55,671 nucleotides of DNA from NCBI GenBank assembly GCA_022827225.1, contig JAJDTJ010000069.1, positions 1-55,671 on the forward strand. The letters run 5' to 3'. Position numbers and translations under genes: made by a program. Shown here one piece after another: positions 27,996 through 35,197 of the stretch. How positions within the stretch are numbered: position 1 is the first letter of the stretch; every line of letters starts with the position of its first letter. Source of the DNA: Candidatus Poribacteria bacterium (lineage in GTDB: Bacteria > Poribacteria > WGA-4E > WGA-3G). The notes beneath the pieces were generated by a model. That model was not told the DNA's origin, made no database searches, and saw only the letters and a list, made by a program, of their open reading frames with translations.

Positions 27996-28709
27996 TTATT
28001 CCTCCCTCATTTCGTCAAGGATCATTTCGGCAGCCTCTAACGGGTCATCCGCTTCAATGATCGGTCTGCCGACGACAATGTAATCTGCGCCTTTATTAAT
28101 AGCCTCTGCGGGTGTAGTGATCCGACGTTGGTCGTTGCTCTCCGCCCACTCTGGACGGATACCGGGTGTCACAATCAAGAAGTTATCGCCGCAGGCTTTT
28201 CGGATGGGTTCAATTTCTAACGGTGATGCGACAACACCGTCCAATCCGGCTTCCTGTGCCAACTGCGCGAGATAGATGACCTGCTTTGTAAGTTGTCGTT
28301 CTGAGCCAAAGTTCTGTTGAAAGCCGGTCTCATCAATGCTCGTTAGAACGGTTACCCCGAGTAGGATAGGTCTCGGAATATCCGCTTCGTATGCGGCATC
28401 ATCTGCGCTGTCCCTTGCAGCTTGCATCATCTCCAACCCACCGGAGGCGTGCATGTTAATCATATTCGCGCCGTGTTTCGTCATCATGCCGACATCGCGT
28501 GCAACCGTATTCGGGATGTCGTGGAATTTCAGGTCAACAAAGACTTTATGCCCGTTTTGTTTGAGCCATGGAAACGCTTCCATTCCGAGCGCACTAAACG
28601 CCTGAAACCCCATCTTAAACCAACGGACTGTCTCAGCAAGCGTTGCACACATCCAATCAATATCTTCACCGTCATCCGTATCCAGTGCGACGATTAATCT
28701 GTCTCTCAA
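27996..28709 (-). CDS. pyrF: Orotidine 5'-phosphate decarboxylase
   Basis: OMP decarboxylase converts OMP to UMP in pyrimidine synthesis. Diagnostic motifs are LIVALDTDD at the start, the catalytic DLKFHDIPNTV, and TPGIRPEW near the phosphate-binding end, followed by GADYIVVGRPI. The start is set at TTG 28709, preceded by AAGGAG at 9-base spacing, giving 237 residues, the usual length for this family. A longer frame reaches 28880 but overlaps the neighbouring gene and adds residues absent from the family. The gene follows the small HigA-like gene by 55 bp and precedes the sulfatase-like gene by 5 bp. Confidence 0.9.
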   Translation of the reverse strand: MRDRLIVALDTDDGEDIDWMCATLAETVRWFKMGFQAFSALGMEAFPWLKQNGHKVFVDLKFHDIPNTVARDVGMMTKHGANMINMHASGGLEMMQAARDSADDAAYEADIPRPILLGVTVLTSIDETGFQQNFGSERQLTKQVIYLAQLAQEAGLDGVVASPLEIEPIRKACGDNFLIVTPGIRPEWAESNDQRRITTPAEAINKGADYIVVGRPIIEADDPLEAAEMILDEMREE

Positions 28710-28764
28710 TTTTCTAATCTCCTTATTCTGGACTGGTAAGTTTGCATAGCTGCTCGCAGCCTTT

Positions 28765-29130
28765 TCACCGGGCAACAAGATCGTTTTCGGTATTGGAGGC
28801 GTTTTGGACTCTATCCTTCTGAATACGCGAGGCCAGTTCTGGGTTGTGTGCATGATCATATTTTTCAATAAGTACAACAACGAATTCCATTAAGGACGCA
28901 AAAAAATGATTTTCGTCTTCACGTACCACATCCGTTAATTCGCCAAGCAGGACTATTAATTGCTCGTAATCGTTTTCCGTTAAGGCTACAATAGTATTAT
29001 CTTGGCATTTGCTAATTGCATTCTTTAAAATGTTTAGTGCTGTAAAGGATTGAGAATCACTCGGAACATCGCGCTCAAATTTGACTTGCGCTACATTGGG
29101 TGCAGCGCGTTTTTCGGTTGACATAGACAT
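28765..29130 (-). CDS. Small protein resembling the N-terminal part of HigA-type antitoxins
   Basis: The 121-residue product contains LTENDYEQLIVLLGELTDVV and FFASLMEFVVVLIEKYDHAHN, an amphipathic helical pattern like the region that precedes the DNA-binding domain in HigA-family antitoxins (DE-L-L-LLVLLIEDYE-H). A helix-turn-helix is missing, as the sequence after that point is short and polar. It lies 42 bp downstream of the RelE/ParE-type toxin gene. It could be a truncated antitoxin, or an unrelated helical protein; the family call is tentative. The start ATG has AGGA upstream, and a second ATG lies two codons further in. Confidence 0.45.
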   Translation of the reverse strand: MSMSTEKRAAPNVAQVKFERDVPSDSQSFTALNILKNAISKCQDNTIVALTENDYEQLIVLLGELTDVVREDENHFFASLMEFVVVLIEKYDHAHNPELASRIQKDRVQNASNTENDLVAR

Positions 29131-29172
29131 AGCATATTCCTGAATTGAGGGTATTGGTTAAGTAAGTTCTAT

Positions 29173-29430
29173 TTAATAGATTCTACTACGGTGCCCAACT
29201 CGGTGAACAACAATCTCTCGGATACGTCTATCGAAGGTATAGATAACCCGATAATCTTTAGCAACCGATAAACTAAACTTCCCTCTATGGTCACCTTTCA
29301 GTGCCTTATGGGGATAATCGTCACAAATCTCACACAATCGTTCCAGTTTGTTGAAAACCAACAAGCGAATCGGTGCACTCAACCGTCGCAAATCCGATTC
29401 GGCACGAGATTTTATTGTCAATGTGTACAT
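29173..29430 (-). CDS. RelE/ParE-family toxin
   Basis: The 85-residue protein has the canonical family layout: MYTLTIKSRAESDLRRL at the start, a central LKGDHRGKFSLSVAKDYRVIYTF and the basic end VVHRVGHRSRIY. RelE members cleave mRNA at the ribosome and ParE members poison gyrase; the arginine- and histidine-rich C-terminus does not decide between them. The start overlaps the end of the upstream antitoxin-like gene by 13 bp, typical of translationally coupled type II toxin-antitoxin pairs with the antitoxin first. Confidence 0.85.
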   Translation of the reverse strand: MYTLTIKSRAESDLRRLSAPIRLLVFNKLERLCEICDDYPHKALKGDHRGKFSLSVAKDYRVIYTFDRRIREIVVHRVGHRSRIY

Positions 29431-30140
29431 TTCAGCGGGACCCCAAATTCTTTCGCCACCTCCTGGAGGGGTCTGCCTTTAATTTCACCAGATTCATGCT
29501 CTGTGATGCTTTGTTCCAGCTCTTCAGCAACTTCTGGGCGTATTTCTAATCTTTCGTCCGGATCGTACGCATAATCTTCAAGGAACTGTTCCAATTCCAA
29601 ATGGCACACGAAAAATTCGTAAACCGCTTCACGTAAATGTCTATCCTCAGTATCCGTCCATCCTACACTTAGTAACTTAATGACTCGTCCATGTGCCGCG
29701 AAAAATTCGGACTTCGCCAATGTATGCAGAAATTCGCGAAAGACATCATTCGACAATGCAGATATTTTTATCCGTGGCACGGGATCGCTAGGGAGATATG
29801 AACCCATCCGCCGCACTTCTCGACCCATCGGTGATGCCTTTCGCTTACTTTCAACAGTAACGACCCGGTGTTTCAAAGAGACATAAGTATCACAGGAATC
29901 CAAAACCGAAAGTAGGCACTTTTCATAGCGATCTAACTCGAATGCTACATCATAGTAGTAAGCTTCAAAAAATTCGCGGAAGGCTTCTGTTAGTGTATCC
30001 CTATCTGTATCTATCGTAAGCAATTCAAGTATCCTCTCACGGCACACAAATAGGGTATGTTCCACAAGCGGAAGTAGCCATTCACGAAACTGCTTATATG
30101 TCATATCTTTTAGAGGTAATTTTCCTTTGTTTAGTTTCAC
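29418..30140 (-). CDS. Unusually large putative antitoxin with duplicated helical N-terminus
   Basis: The protein has 240 residues. Its last 45 residues (LEIRPEVAEELEQSITEHES, GRPLQEVAKEFGVPL) look like the short antitoxins that precede RelE toxins, and the gene overlaps the toxin gene by 13 bp. The remaining 190 residues contain two related units: FREWLLPLVEHTLFVCRERI with LTEAFREFFEAYYYDVAFEL (about 19-80), and FREFLHTLAKSEFFAAHGRV with LREAVYEFFVCHLELEQFLE (about 130-190). No DNA-binding motif is recognised. The usual antitoxin of this type has about 70-90 residues, so the extension is notable. Function of the extension is unknown. The gene begins 42 bp downstream of the argH stop codon. 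Confidence 0.6.
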   Translation of the reverse strand: MKLNKGKLPLKDMTYKQFREWLLPLVEHTLFVCRERILELLTIDTDRDTLTEAFREFFEAYYYDVAFELDRYEKCLLSVLDSCDTYVSLKHRVVTVESKRKASPMGREVRRMGSYLPSDPVPRIKISALSNDVFREFLHTLAKSEFFAAHGRVIKLLSVGWTDTEDRHLREAVYEFFVCHLELEQFLEDYAYDPDERLEIRPEVAEELEQSITEHESGEIKGRPLQEVAKEFGVPLKCTH

Positions 30141-30182
30141 AAGAATCTCCTTTCTCCTTACAAAGTATAAAGTCCTAACTTG

Positions 30183-31670
30183 CTACCCTAATACTTCGTC
30201 AACAATCCGTAGTGTCTCTTGGTGCGCCTCCTCAATTTGCGTTTGGCAATGATAGACATGTTGTGCGGTTTCATTGCGTTGTTTCTCAAAGTTGTCTATC
30301 ATCCGATGGACCTCCGCAGGCGATGTGCCGCCGAGGCTCTGATTGTTCTGAATCGCTGACTTTGGATCCAGAACCTGCTGGAGCTGCGAAATCGGTATGT
30401 CAATCTCTTTTTCTCTCAAGAGTGCCTGCGTGAGTTCCCAATCCGAAAACGTCTTTTCCCGATTCACGAGTTCACCGACAAGCCATCCGACAATCTCGTG
30501 GCACTCCCGAAAACTGATTTTATGCGCCTTAACGAGGTAGTTAGCCAACTCCGTTGCGGTGGCGTAGTTCGCATCCGTTAATTCAGCCATCCGTTCCGTC
30601 TTGAAATCCGTCGTTTTGAGGAGTTCCGGTAGGATACCGAGGCACGCTTTCACAACATCAAACGCCTCCCAGAGCGGCGGTTTATCCTCTTGGAAATCGC
30701 GGTTATAGCCCATCGGCAGCCCCTTGAGATTCGTCAGTAGGTCCAACAGTGCCCCATAGACACGTCCCGTGCGTCCGCGCGTGAGCTCAGCGATGTCCGG
30801 GTTCTTCTTCTGCGGCATGATGGAGCTCCCGAAACTGTAAGCATCATCAAGCACCGCCATCCCGAATTCATGAGTCGTCCAATAGATAATTTCTTCGCTA
30901 ATCCGTGAGAGATTCGCCATCACGAGGGACAACGCGAAAAGTACCTCTGCGATAAAATCTCGGCTACTGATAACGTCAAGGGCGTGTTCGTGTGGCGCAT
31001 CGAAACCGAGCAGTTTTGTTGTCAGTTCTCGGTCAATCGGGAAGGTCGTGCCAGCCAAGGCGCAAGCACCGAGCGGATTCATATTGGCAAGGATGTATGC
31101 GGACTGCAGACGTTTCTGATCCCGTAGGAACATACTCACATAAGCCGTCGCCCAGAAGCCGAGACTAATCGGCTGCGCGTGCTGTGTGTGCGTATACCCC
31201 GGCATCACGGTATCGGTGTGTGCCTTCGCGATCTGTAGGAAGGCTTCACAGAGTGTAGAGAGTCCACGCTGGATATTGAGAATTTCATCACGGATGTAGA
31301 GGTGTGCATCGACAAGTACCTGATCGTTACGGGAACGCGCAGTGTGGAGTTTACCGCCGAATTCGCGTCCGGCGTTCTCAATCAGGTAGGACTCAACGTT
31401 CATGTGGACATCTTCTTTGTTGGGATCAAGCGTAAAAATGCCGTTCTGAAAATCCGCTTCCGCCTTTCGGAGCCAGCGCAAAATCTCGCGTAGATCATCA
31501 TTGGAGATAATCCCTTGCCGGGCAAGCATAATCGCGTGCGCTTGGCTGCCCCAGATGTCGTATCCGATGAGTCGGGTATCGGCTTCAATGGAGTGTGTGA
31601 AGGCTACTGTCTCTGTGGTGAGGCTCGTACTGAAACGTCCGCCCCAGAGTGTTTTTTGTGGCGTTTGCAT
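30183..31670 (-). CDS. argH: Argininosuccinate lyase
   Basis: The enzyme splits argininosuccinate into arginine and fumarate, the last step of arginine synthesis. The 495-residue protein has the full superfamily signature GSSIMPQKKNPDIAE (about residue 280) with the catalytic Ser loop, TARSRNDQ near residue 110 and TPGYTHTQHAQPI with the catalytic His. It begins KTLWGGRFS, as typical for ArgH. Length is slightly above the usual 460. A small gene ends 6 bp upstream, so both are probably cotranscribed. No other arg gene lies in this window. Confidence 0.95.
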   Translation of the reverse strand: MQTPQKTLWGGRFSTSLTTETVAFTHSIEADTRLIGYDIWGSQAHAIMLARQGIISNDDLREILRWLRKAEADFQNGIFTLDPNKEDVHMNVESYLIENAGREFGGKLHTARSRNDQVLVDAHLYIRDEILNIQRGLSTLCEAFLQIAKAHTDTVMPGYTHTQHAQPISLGFWATAYVSMFLRDQKRLQSAYILANMNPLGACALAGTTFPIDRELTTKLLGFDAPHEHALDVISSRDFIAEVLFALSLVMANLSRISEEIIYWTTHEFGMAVLDDAYSFGSSIMPQKKNPDIAELTRGRTGRVYGALLDLLTNLKGLPMGYNRDFQEDKPPLWEAFDVVKACLGILPELLKTTDFKTERMAELTDANYATATELANYLVKAHKISFRECHEIVGWLVGELVNREKTFSDWELTQALLREKEIDIPISQLQQVLDPKSAIQNNQSLGGTSPAEVHRMIDNFEKQRNETAQHVYHCQTQIEEAHQETLRIVDEVLG

Positions 31671-31676
31671 ATTCTG

Positions 31677-31925
31677 TTAGTCAAAGCGAGGCGGTTCTCG
31701 CGCCGGCTCTCGTGGTGGTATCTCAAGCTCCACCCCGCCGAAAGGTTTGAAAAGCTCGTGGATCGCCGTTCCAAGATCTTGTGCGGGAGCTTCGTGCTCA
31801 GAAGAGACATTTCGCGTCTCTGCATCCTGAAGATAAACGAGATAATCAATGGCAGATTTGAGTTTTTCGGTAGAGAGCTGCCCGATTAACCGAACTGCCT
31901 GCTGTTGTAAGTCAACTTTTCGCAT
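31677..31925 (-). CDS. Small protein of unknown function (DUF2281-like pattern)
   Basis: The 82-residue protein begins QQAVRLIGQLSTEKLKSAID and YLVYLQDAE, an amphipathic N-terminal helix pair similar to small DUF2281-like or antitoxin-like proteins. The C-terminus is proline- and arginine-rich (ELEIPPREPAREPPRFD). It ends 6 bp before argH. No toxin gene is adjacent. An AAGGAGGTTCA stretch gives a good ribosome binding site. The family call is tentative. Confidence 0.55.
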   Translation of the reverse strand: MRKVDLQQQAVRLIGQLSTEKLKSAIDYLVYLQDAETRNVSSEHEAPAQDLGTAIHELFKPFGGVELEIPPREPAREPPRFD

Positions 31926-31949
31926 TATGAACCTCCTTGCATTTCAGGG

Positions 31950-31993
31950 TCGCGAGCCCGGGAAACGTCCAAGCAAAAACACTCGCTCCTACA
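31950..31993. repeat. 44-bp dispersed intergenic repeat, copy 1
   Basis: The segment begins TCGCGAGC and ends AAGCAAAAACACTCGCTCCT-ACA. A second copy in the same orientation lies at 54905-54949 with a few differences in the first half and an identical second half. No coding potential is seen. Confidence 0.7.
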
Positions 31994-32012
31994 AGAAAAT
32001 GTTGGCAGAACG

Positions 32013-32867
32013 CTACGTAACTTGCGGTGGACGGCGTATTGATGTCGGTTGGATAATGTTGCGTTGTTCTGGTGTTAAATGTGCTAACAACTCGTCTGAA
32101 TGCGGATAGTCGAACCGCTCACGGACATATCTCGGAGAATAACGATAGACGATTGATCTGCGATACCCCTCATTCGTCCGTTCTGCGGATCCGTGTGTGA
32201 TTGCATCCGTGAACATCACGACATCGCCTGCTTTCAGATAGACCTCCTGTGTCGCGAAGGCTGTCCCGGCGGGTTTACCGGTCACACCGTCATAAACCAA
32301 GCCTTTCCCGTCCTGCTTCAGGCGCGGGTGTATCTCCGTGCATTTGTGGCTCCCCGGCACCAGCACAGGTGCGCCATCTCCGGGTCCAATGTCGTTGAGT
32401 GCCATCAGGACATTAATCTGTCCGACCATCCACTCACCAGTGTTCTCCTGTCGGAACGTCAGATAACTCAACGGGACATGCCCACCACAGTGGATATGAA
32501 TGAAGCCGCCGGGCCCGCGGACGTTAAGGAAATTCTCGTGGATAGAGAGTCCATTGACTTCGTGGACGTATTTACGAACCAACCCGATCCATGCCGGGTG
32601 GTCGATTAACTTCCGAAAAACCTCACCGCCTTCAATGATATTCTGAAAATTCACGCCATTTTCGATATTATAGGTATGCGTTTCGATGTTCCCGATCCAG
32701 CGCGGGGTGCCTCTCTCCGCTGTGTTTTCTTCCCACGGTTGTTCAACGTATTCCCAATGCTCGTCAATCCACGCGTTTATCTTCTCGAGATCATCTTTGG
32801 CTATCGCATTTTCTAAAATGAGGTAGCCTTGTAGGTCAAACAGATAATCTTGGAATTCTTGGTCCAT
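32013..32867 (-). CDS. Phytanoyl-CoA dioxygenase (PhyH) family protein with atypical iron site
   Basis: The start at ATG 32867 follows AAGGAGG at good spacing and gives 284 residues; three further codons upstream are in frame but lack a ribosome binding site. Family features are GYLILENAI at the start, VNVxALND-like INVLMALNDIGPGDGAPVL, VPGSHK, LKAGDVVMFTDAITHGSAER (distal iron His) and RSIVYRYSPRY (2-oxoglutarate-binding Arg). PhyH enzymes are non-heme Fe(II)/2-oxoglutarate oxygenases. Where the proximal HxD motif is expected the sequence reads FIHIHCGGH, without Asp. The protein may therefore use another ligand, act as a halogenase-like variant, or bind no iron. The substrate is unknown. 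It stands alone between the small gene and the ThuA-like gene. Confidence 0.8.
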   Translation of the reverse strand: MDQEFQDYLFDLQGYLILENAIAKDDLEKINAWIDEHWEYVEQPWEENTAERGTPRWIGNIETHTYNIENGVNFQNIIEGGEVFRKLIDHPAWIGLVRKYVHEVNGLSIHENFLNVRGPGGFIHIHCGGHVPLSYLTFRQENTGEWMVGQINVLMALNDIGPGDGAPVLVPGSHKCTEIHPRLKQDGKGLVYDGVTGKPAGTAFATQEVYLKAGDVVMFTDAITHGSAERTNEGYRRSIVYRYSPRYVRERFDYPHSDELLAHLTPEQRNIIQPTSIRRPPQVT

Positions 32868-32932
32868 CTTCCGCCTCCTTAACCGAGACATACAATAAAT
32901 CGGACGACTACGAACAATCCCGTTTGTAGTAG

Positions 32933-32977
32933 GGGCGAGGTCACCGCGCCCGTCGCCACCAGTCGGTCGCCTCGCCC
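32933..32977. repeat. GC-rich intergenic hairpin repeat
   Basis: GGGCGAGG at 32933-32940 pairs with CCTCGCCC at 32970-32977 over a GC-rich interior that contains CGCCCGTCGC twice. It lies between the PhyH-like and ThuA-like genes and could form a stable RNA stem. There is no T-run, so it is not a standard terminator. Confidence 0.55.
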
Positions 32978-33009
32978 GTCGCTACCGGTCTAATCCTCAT
33001 GCATTCCAC

Positions 33010-33813
33010 CTACAAATATGCGTCCAGTTCCGTTTTCGTCGGTGTCGGTGTCGAGATACCGTCTTCGGGTATCTCTCTTTTCGCTGTCCACACGATTGCG
33101 TTGAGGATAAGTTTCCGTATCTGGTCATCCGCCCAATTGCTGTGGAGATGTCCGCCGGTAAACCCGAATCCGCGTCCACCATCGGGACGTTCGACACACC
33201 ACGCCAAGTGCTGCGGTTCCCCGTTCGCCACCGATGCGCGTACGTGCAGGTTACCGCTGTGCGGTCCATCGGGTCTTGTAAGCGTTGATTCGGGTGCGAT
33301 AGAACTCAGTAGCGGCGTTACGCCATCCATATTTTCACGGAACCGCATGTGGTAGTACCACTCATCTTCGAGTGAGAACGGTTCCAATCCGCGGGTAATC
33401 GGGTGTTCAGGGAATCCGGTGAACGTTGCTGTCCAATACGGGTTGACCGAAAGATGCGTCTCAAAGTAGCCGCCGATCCAGTCTAAGAAACGGTCTCCGG
33501 GTTCGCCTTTCGGGACTTCGACTGCGTAATGCAGCATTGCGAGTCCGACCCCTTGAGCTATGAGTTCAGAAATCTGTTCGAGGTGTGGAATACTGAGATG
33601 TCTGGCGCCACCGTCAGAATAAACAATGATTGCGTCTGCGCCTGCAAGTGTTTCGGGGTCTTCGGGCCAGCCTTGAGAGACGACTGCCTCTACACCGTCA
33701 ATATGTTTGTTCAATAGGTCTGCGAAGAATGCGCATCCGGCGGGATGCTCATGTGAACCGCCGCCGTGGCTCGCGCTCCCTGCCACCATAACAATTCGAG
33801 ATTTTTCTGACAT
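33010..33813 (-). CDS. ThuA-like glutamine-amidotransferase-fold protein
   Basis: The 267-residue protein has ThuA family features: IVMVAGSASHGGGSHEHPAG at the start, a flavodoxin-like core with DAIIVYSDGG and VGLAMLHYAVEV, then PHPITxGLEPFSLEDEWYY-like sequence (EHPITRGLEPFSLEDEWYYH) and GRGFGFTGGHLHSNWADDQI near the end. ThuA-like proteins are linked to sugar metabolism, often next to oxidoreductases of the Gfo/Idh/MocA type, and their reaction is still uncertain. The cysteine nucleophile of true amidotransferases is absent (LHYAV). It is a single gene on the minus strand, with ATG preceded by AGGAG. Confidence 0.85.
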   Translation of the reverse strand: MSEKSRIVMVAGSASHGGGSHEHPAGCAFFADLLNKHIDGVEAVVSQGWPEDPETLAGADAIIVYSDGGARHLSIPHLEQISELIAQGVGLAMLHYAVEVPKGEPGDRFLDWIGGYFETHLSVNPYWTATFTGFPEHPITRGLEPFSLEDEWYYHMRFRENMDGVTPLLSSIAPESTLTRPDGPHSGNLHVRASVANGEPQHLAWCVERPDGGRGFGFTGGHLHSNWADDQIRKLILNAIVWTAKREIPEDGISTPTPTKTELDAYL

Positions 33814-34238
33814 ACTTTAAACTCCTCTGTATAGAATCTTTATCAGTGTATCATATTCTCCGACTTTTTGCCAAAACTTTTTGAGAAATAGCAACCAGAA
33901 ACCATCAGATTAACGCGGGTTTGATAAACGTACATTGTAGCGGAAGCTTTCTATTTTCCGCCATAGCACACAAACTCTAAAGTTTGTGCTACAATGTCGG
34001 TCTTCGGATAACCCTACCTATATTGCACATTATGTTGGAATTCGTGGAAAATGCCTAAGGTCTATCACTTATATTTTGGTGGTTAGAAGAAAACACCCAC
34101 CTCAAAGTGCTCTTAACTGACAACTGTTAACTGAAAGATTTTTCGCAGAAAAATCGTACTGAGTACTAATAATACTTGACAATTCCAAACGGAAGCCTTA
34201 GAATACTCCCAAACTTGATAAAATAAAGGAGCAACACA
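33814..34238. other. Divergent intergenic region with palindromic repeat and promoter
   Basis: No gene is visible in these 425 bases. A palindrome with arms CACAAACT / AGTTTGTG lies near 33967-33986 and belongs to the same kind of repeat as those at 49060 and 52962. A GATTTTTC/GAAAAATC hairpin lies at about 34137-34155. A strong promoter for the following amidohydrolase gene is at 34176-34204. Confidence 0.5.
34176..34204 (+). promoter_or_regulatory. Strong sigma70-type promoter of the amidohydrolase gene
   Basis: A consensus -35 TTGACA (34176-34181) and -10 TAGAAT (34199-34204) are exactly 17 bp apart. The ATG at 34239 follows 34 bp later, with AAAGGAG at 7-8-base spacing. Confidence 0.7.
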
Positions 34239-35090
34239 ATGGCGAAATTTCCGATCGTTGACACGCACGTTCATCTATGGCACCCAGAACAGTTGAGATA
34301 CCCGTGGCTCTCGGAAGTGCCTGCTCTCAATAGACCGTATCTCCTCAAAGACTATATCGCAGCGTACGGCGAATTAGAGGTCGAATCCATCGTTTTTGTG
34401 CAATGCGACACACACCCCGATGACGGTTTAAAAGAGACAGCGTGGGTGACCGCCCTCGCCAACGTGGACCCACGGATTCAGGGGATCGTTGCATGGGCAC
34501 CGCTTGAAGAGGGTGAACAGGTCGCACCTTTCGTCGAAAAATTGGCGGATAACCCGCTCGTCAAAGGTATCCGCCGACTCATTCAATCCGAAAATCTCGA
34601 TTTCTGCGTCCAACCCGATTTCGTGAACGGTGTCAAAACGCTCGCCCGCTATCAACTGAGTTTCGATATCTGTATCTTCCATCCACAACTCGGCAACGCC
34701 ATTCGGCTCGTCGAACAGTGTCCTAACGTCCAATTCATCTTAGACCATATCGGCAAACCCGACATCAAGAACCAACTTTTTGACCCGTGGAAACAGGAGA
34801 TTGAAACGCTTGCAGCGTTCCCGAACGTCTACTGCAAAGTATCTGGCTTGGTAACAGAGGCGGATCTCGAAACGTGGACACCTGCCGACCTACACCCGTA
34901 TATTGAACACGTCATCGCCTGTTTCGGTTTCGATCGCGTTATATATGGGAGTGACTGGCCCGTCTCTACACAAGCAAGCGATTACCCACGGTGGGTGCAA
35001 ACACTAAAAGACGCAGTGTCGGGATGCTCACCTGAAGAACAGCAAAACCTTTTCCGAGACAACGCCATCAAATTTTATCGCCTCGATTGA
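34239..35090 (+). CDS. Amidohydrolase family 2 (COG3618-type TIM-barrel hydrolase)
   Basis: The 283-residue protein opens with IVDTHVHLWHPEQLRYPWL, the metal-binding HxH strand plus the HLWDPxxxxYPWL extension typical of COG3618 hydrolases. Further family motifs are VFVQCDTHPDD, GIVAWAPLE, VKGIRRLIQ, LDHIGKPDI (metal-binding His) and RVIYGSDWPVST with the catalytic Asp near the C-terminus. Characterised relatives hydrolyse sugar lactones or related cyclic esters (L-fucono- or L-rhamnono-lactone); the substrate here is not known. It is transcribed alone from a good promoter and faces away from the ThuA-like gene. Confidence 0.88.
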   Translation: MAKFPIVDTHVHLWHPEQLRYPWLSEVPALNRPYLLKDYIAAYGELEVESIVFVQCDTHPDDGLKETAWVTALANVDPRIQGIVAWAPLEEGEQVAPFVEKLADNPLVKGIRRLIQSENLDFCVQPDFVNGVKTLARYQLSFDICIFHPQLGNAIRLVEQCPNVQFILDHIGKPDIKNQLFDPWKQEIETLAAFPNVYCKVSGLVTEADLETWTPADLHPYIEHVIACFGFDRVIYGSDWPVSTQASDYPRWVQTLKDAVSGCSPEEQQNLFRDNAIKFYRLD

Positions 35091-35091
35091 T

Positions 35092-35147
35092 AAGATTGGA
35101 AGATTGGAAGATTGGAAGATTGGAAGATTGGAAGATTGGAAGATTAG
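35092..35147. repeat. Tandem octamer repeat (AGATTGGA, about seven units)
   Basis: The 8-bp unit AGATTGGA is repeated perfectly about seven times directly after the amidohydrolase stop codon. It lies between converging genes and contains no reading frame of interest. Its perfect units suggest a length-variable locus. Confidence 0.9.
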
Positions 35148-35197
35148 TGGAAGTCCCGCATCCTTCCCTTCTTCCATCCTTCCAACCGCCCGCTGGT

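Noticed and set aside
28710..28880. Longer N-terminus of pyrF
   Set aside because: It overlaps the adjacent gene and lacks family similarity, while the TTG at 28709 has a well-spaced AAGGAG.
35092..35147. Tandem repeat considered as CRISPR
   Set aside because: The 8-bp units have no spacers between them and no cas gene lies in the window.
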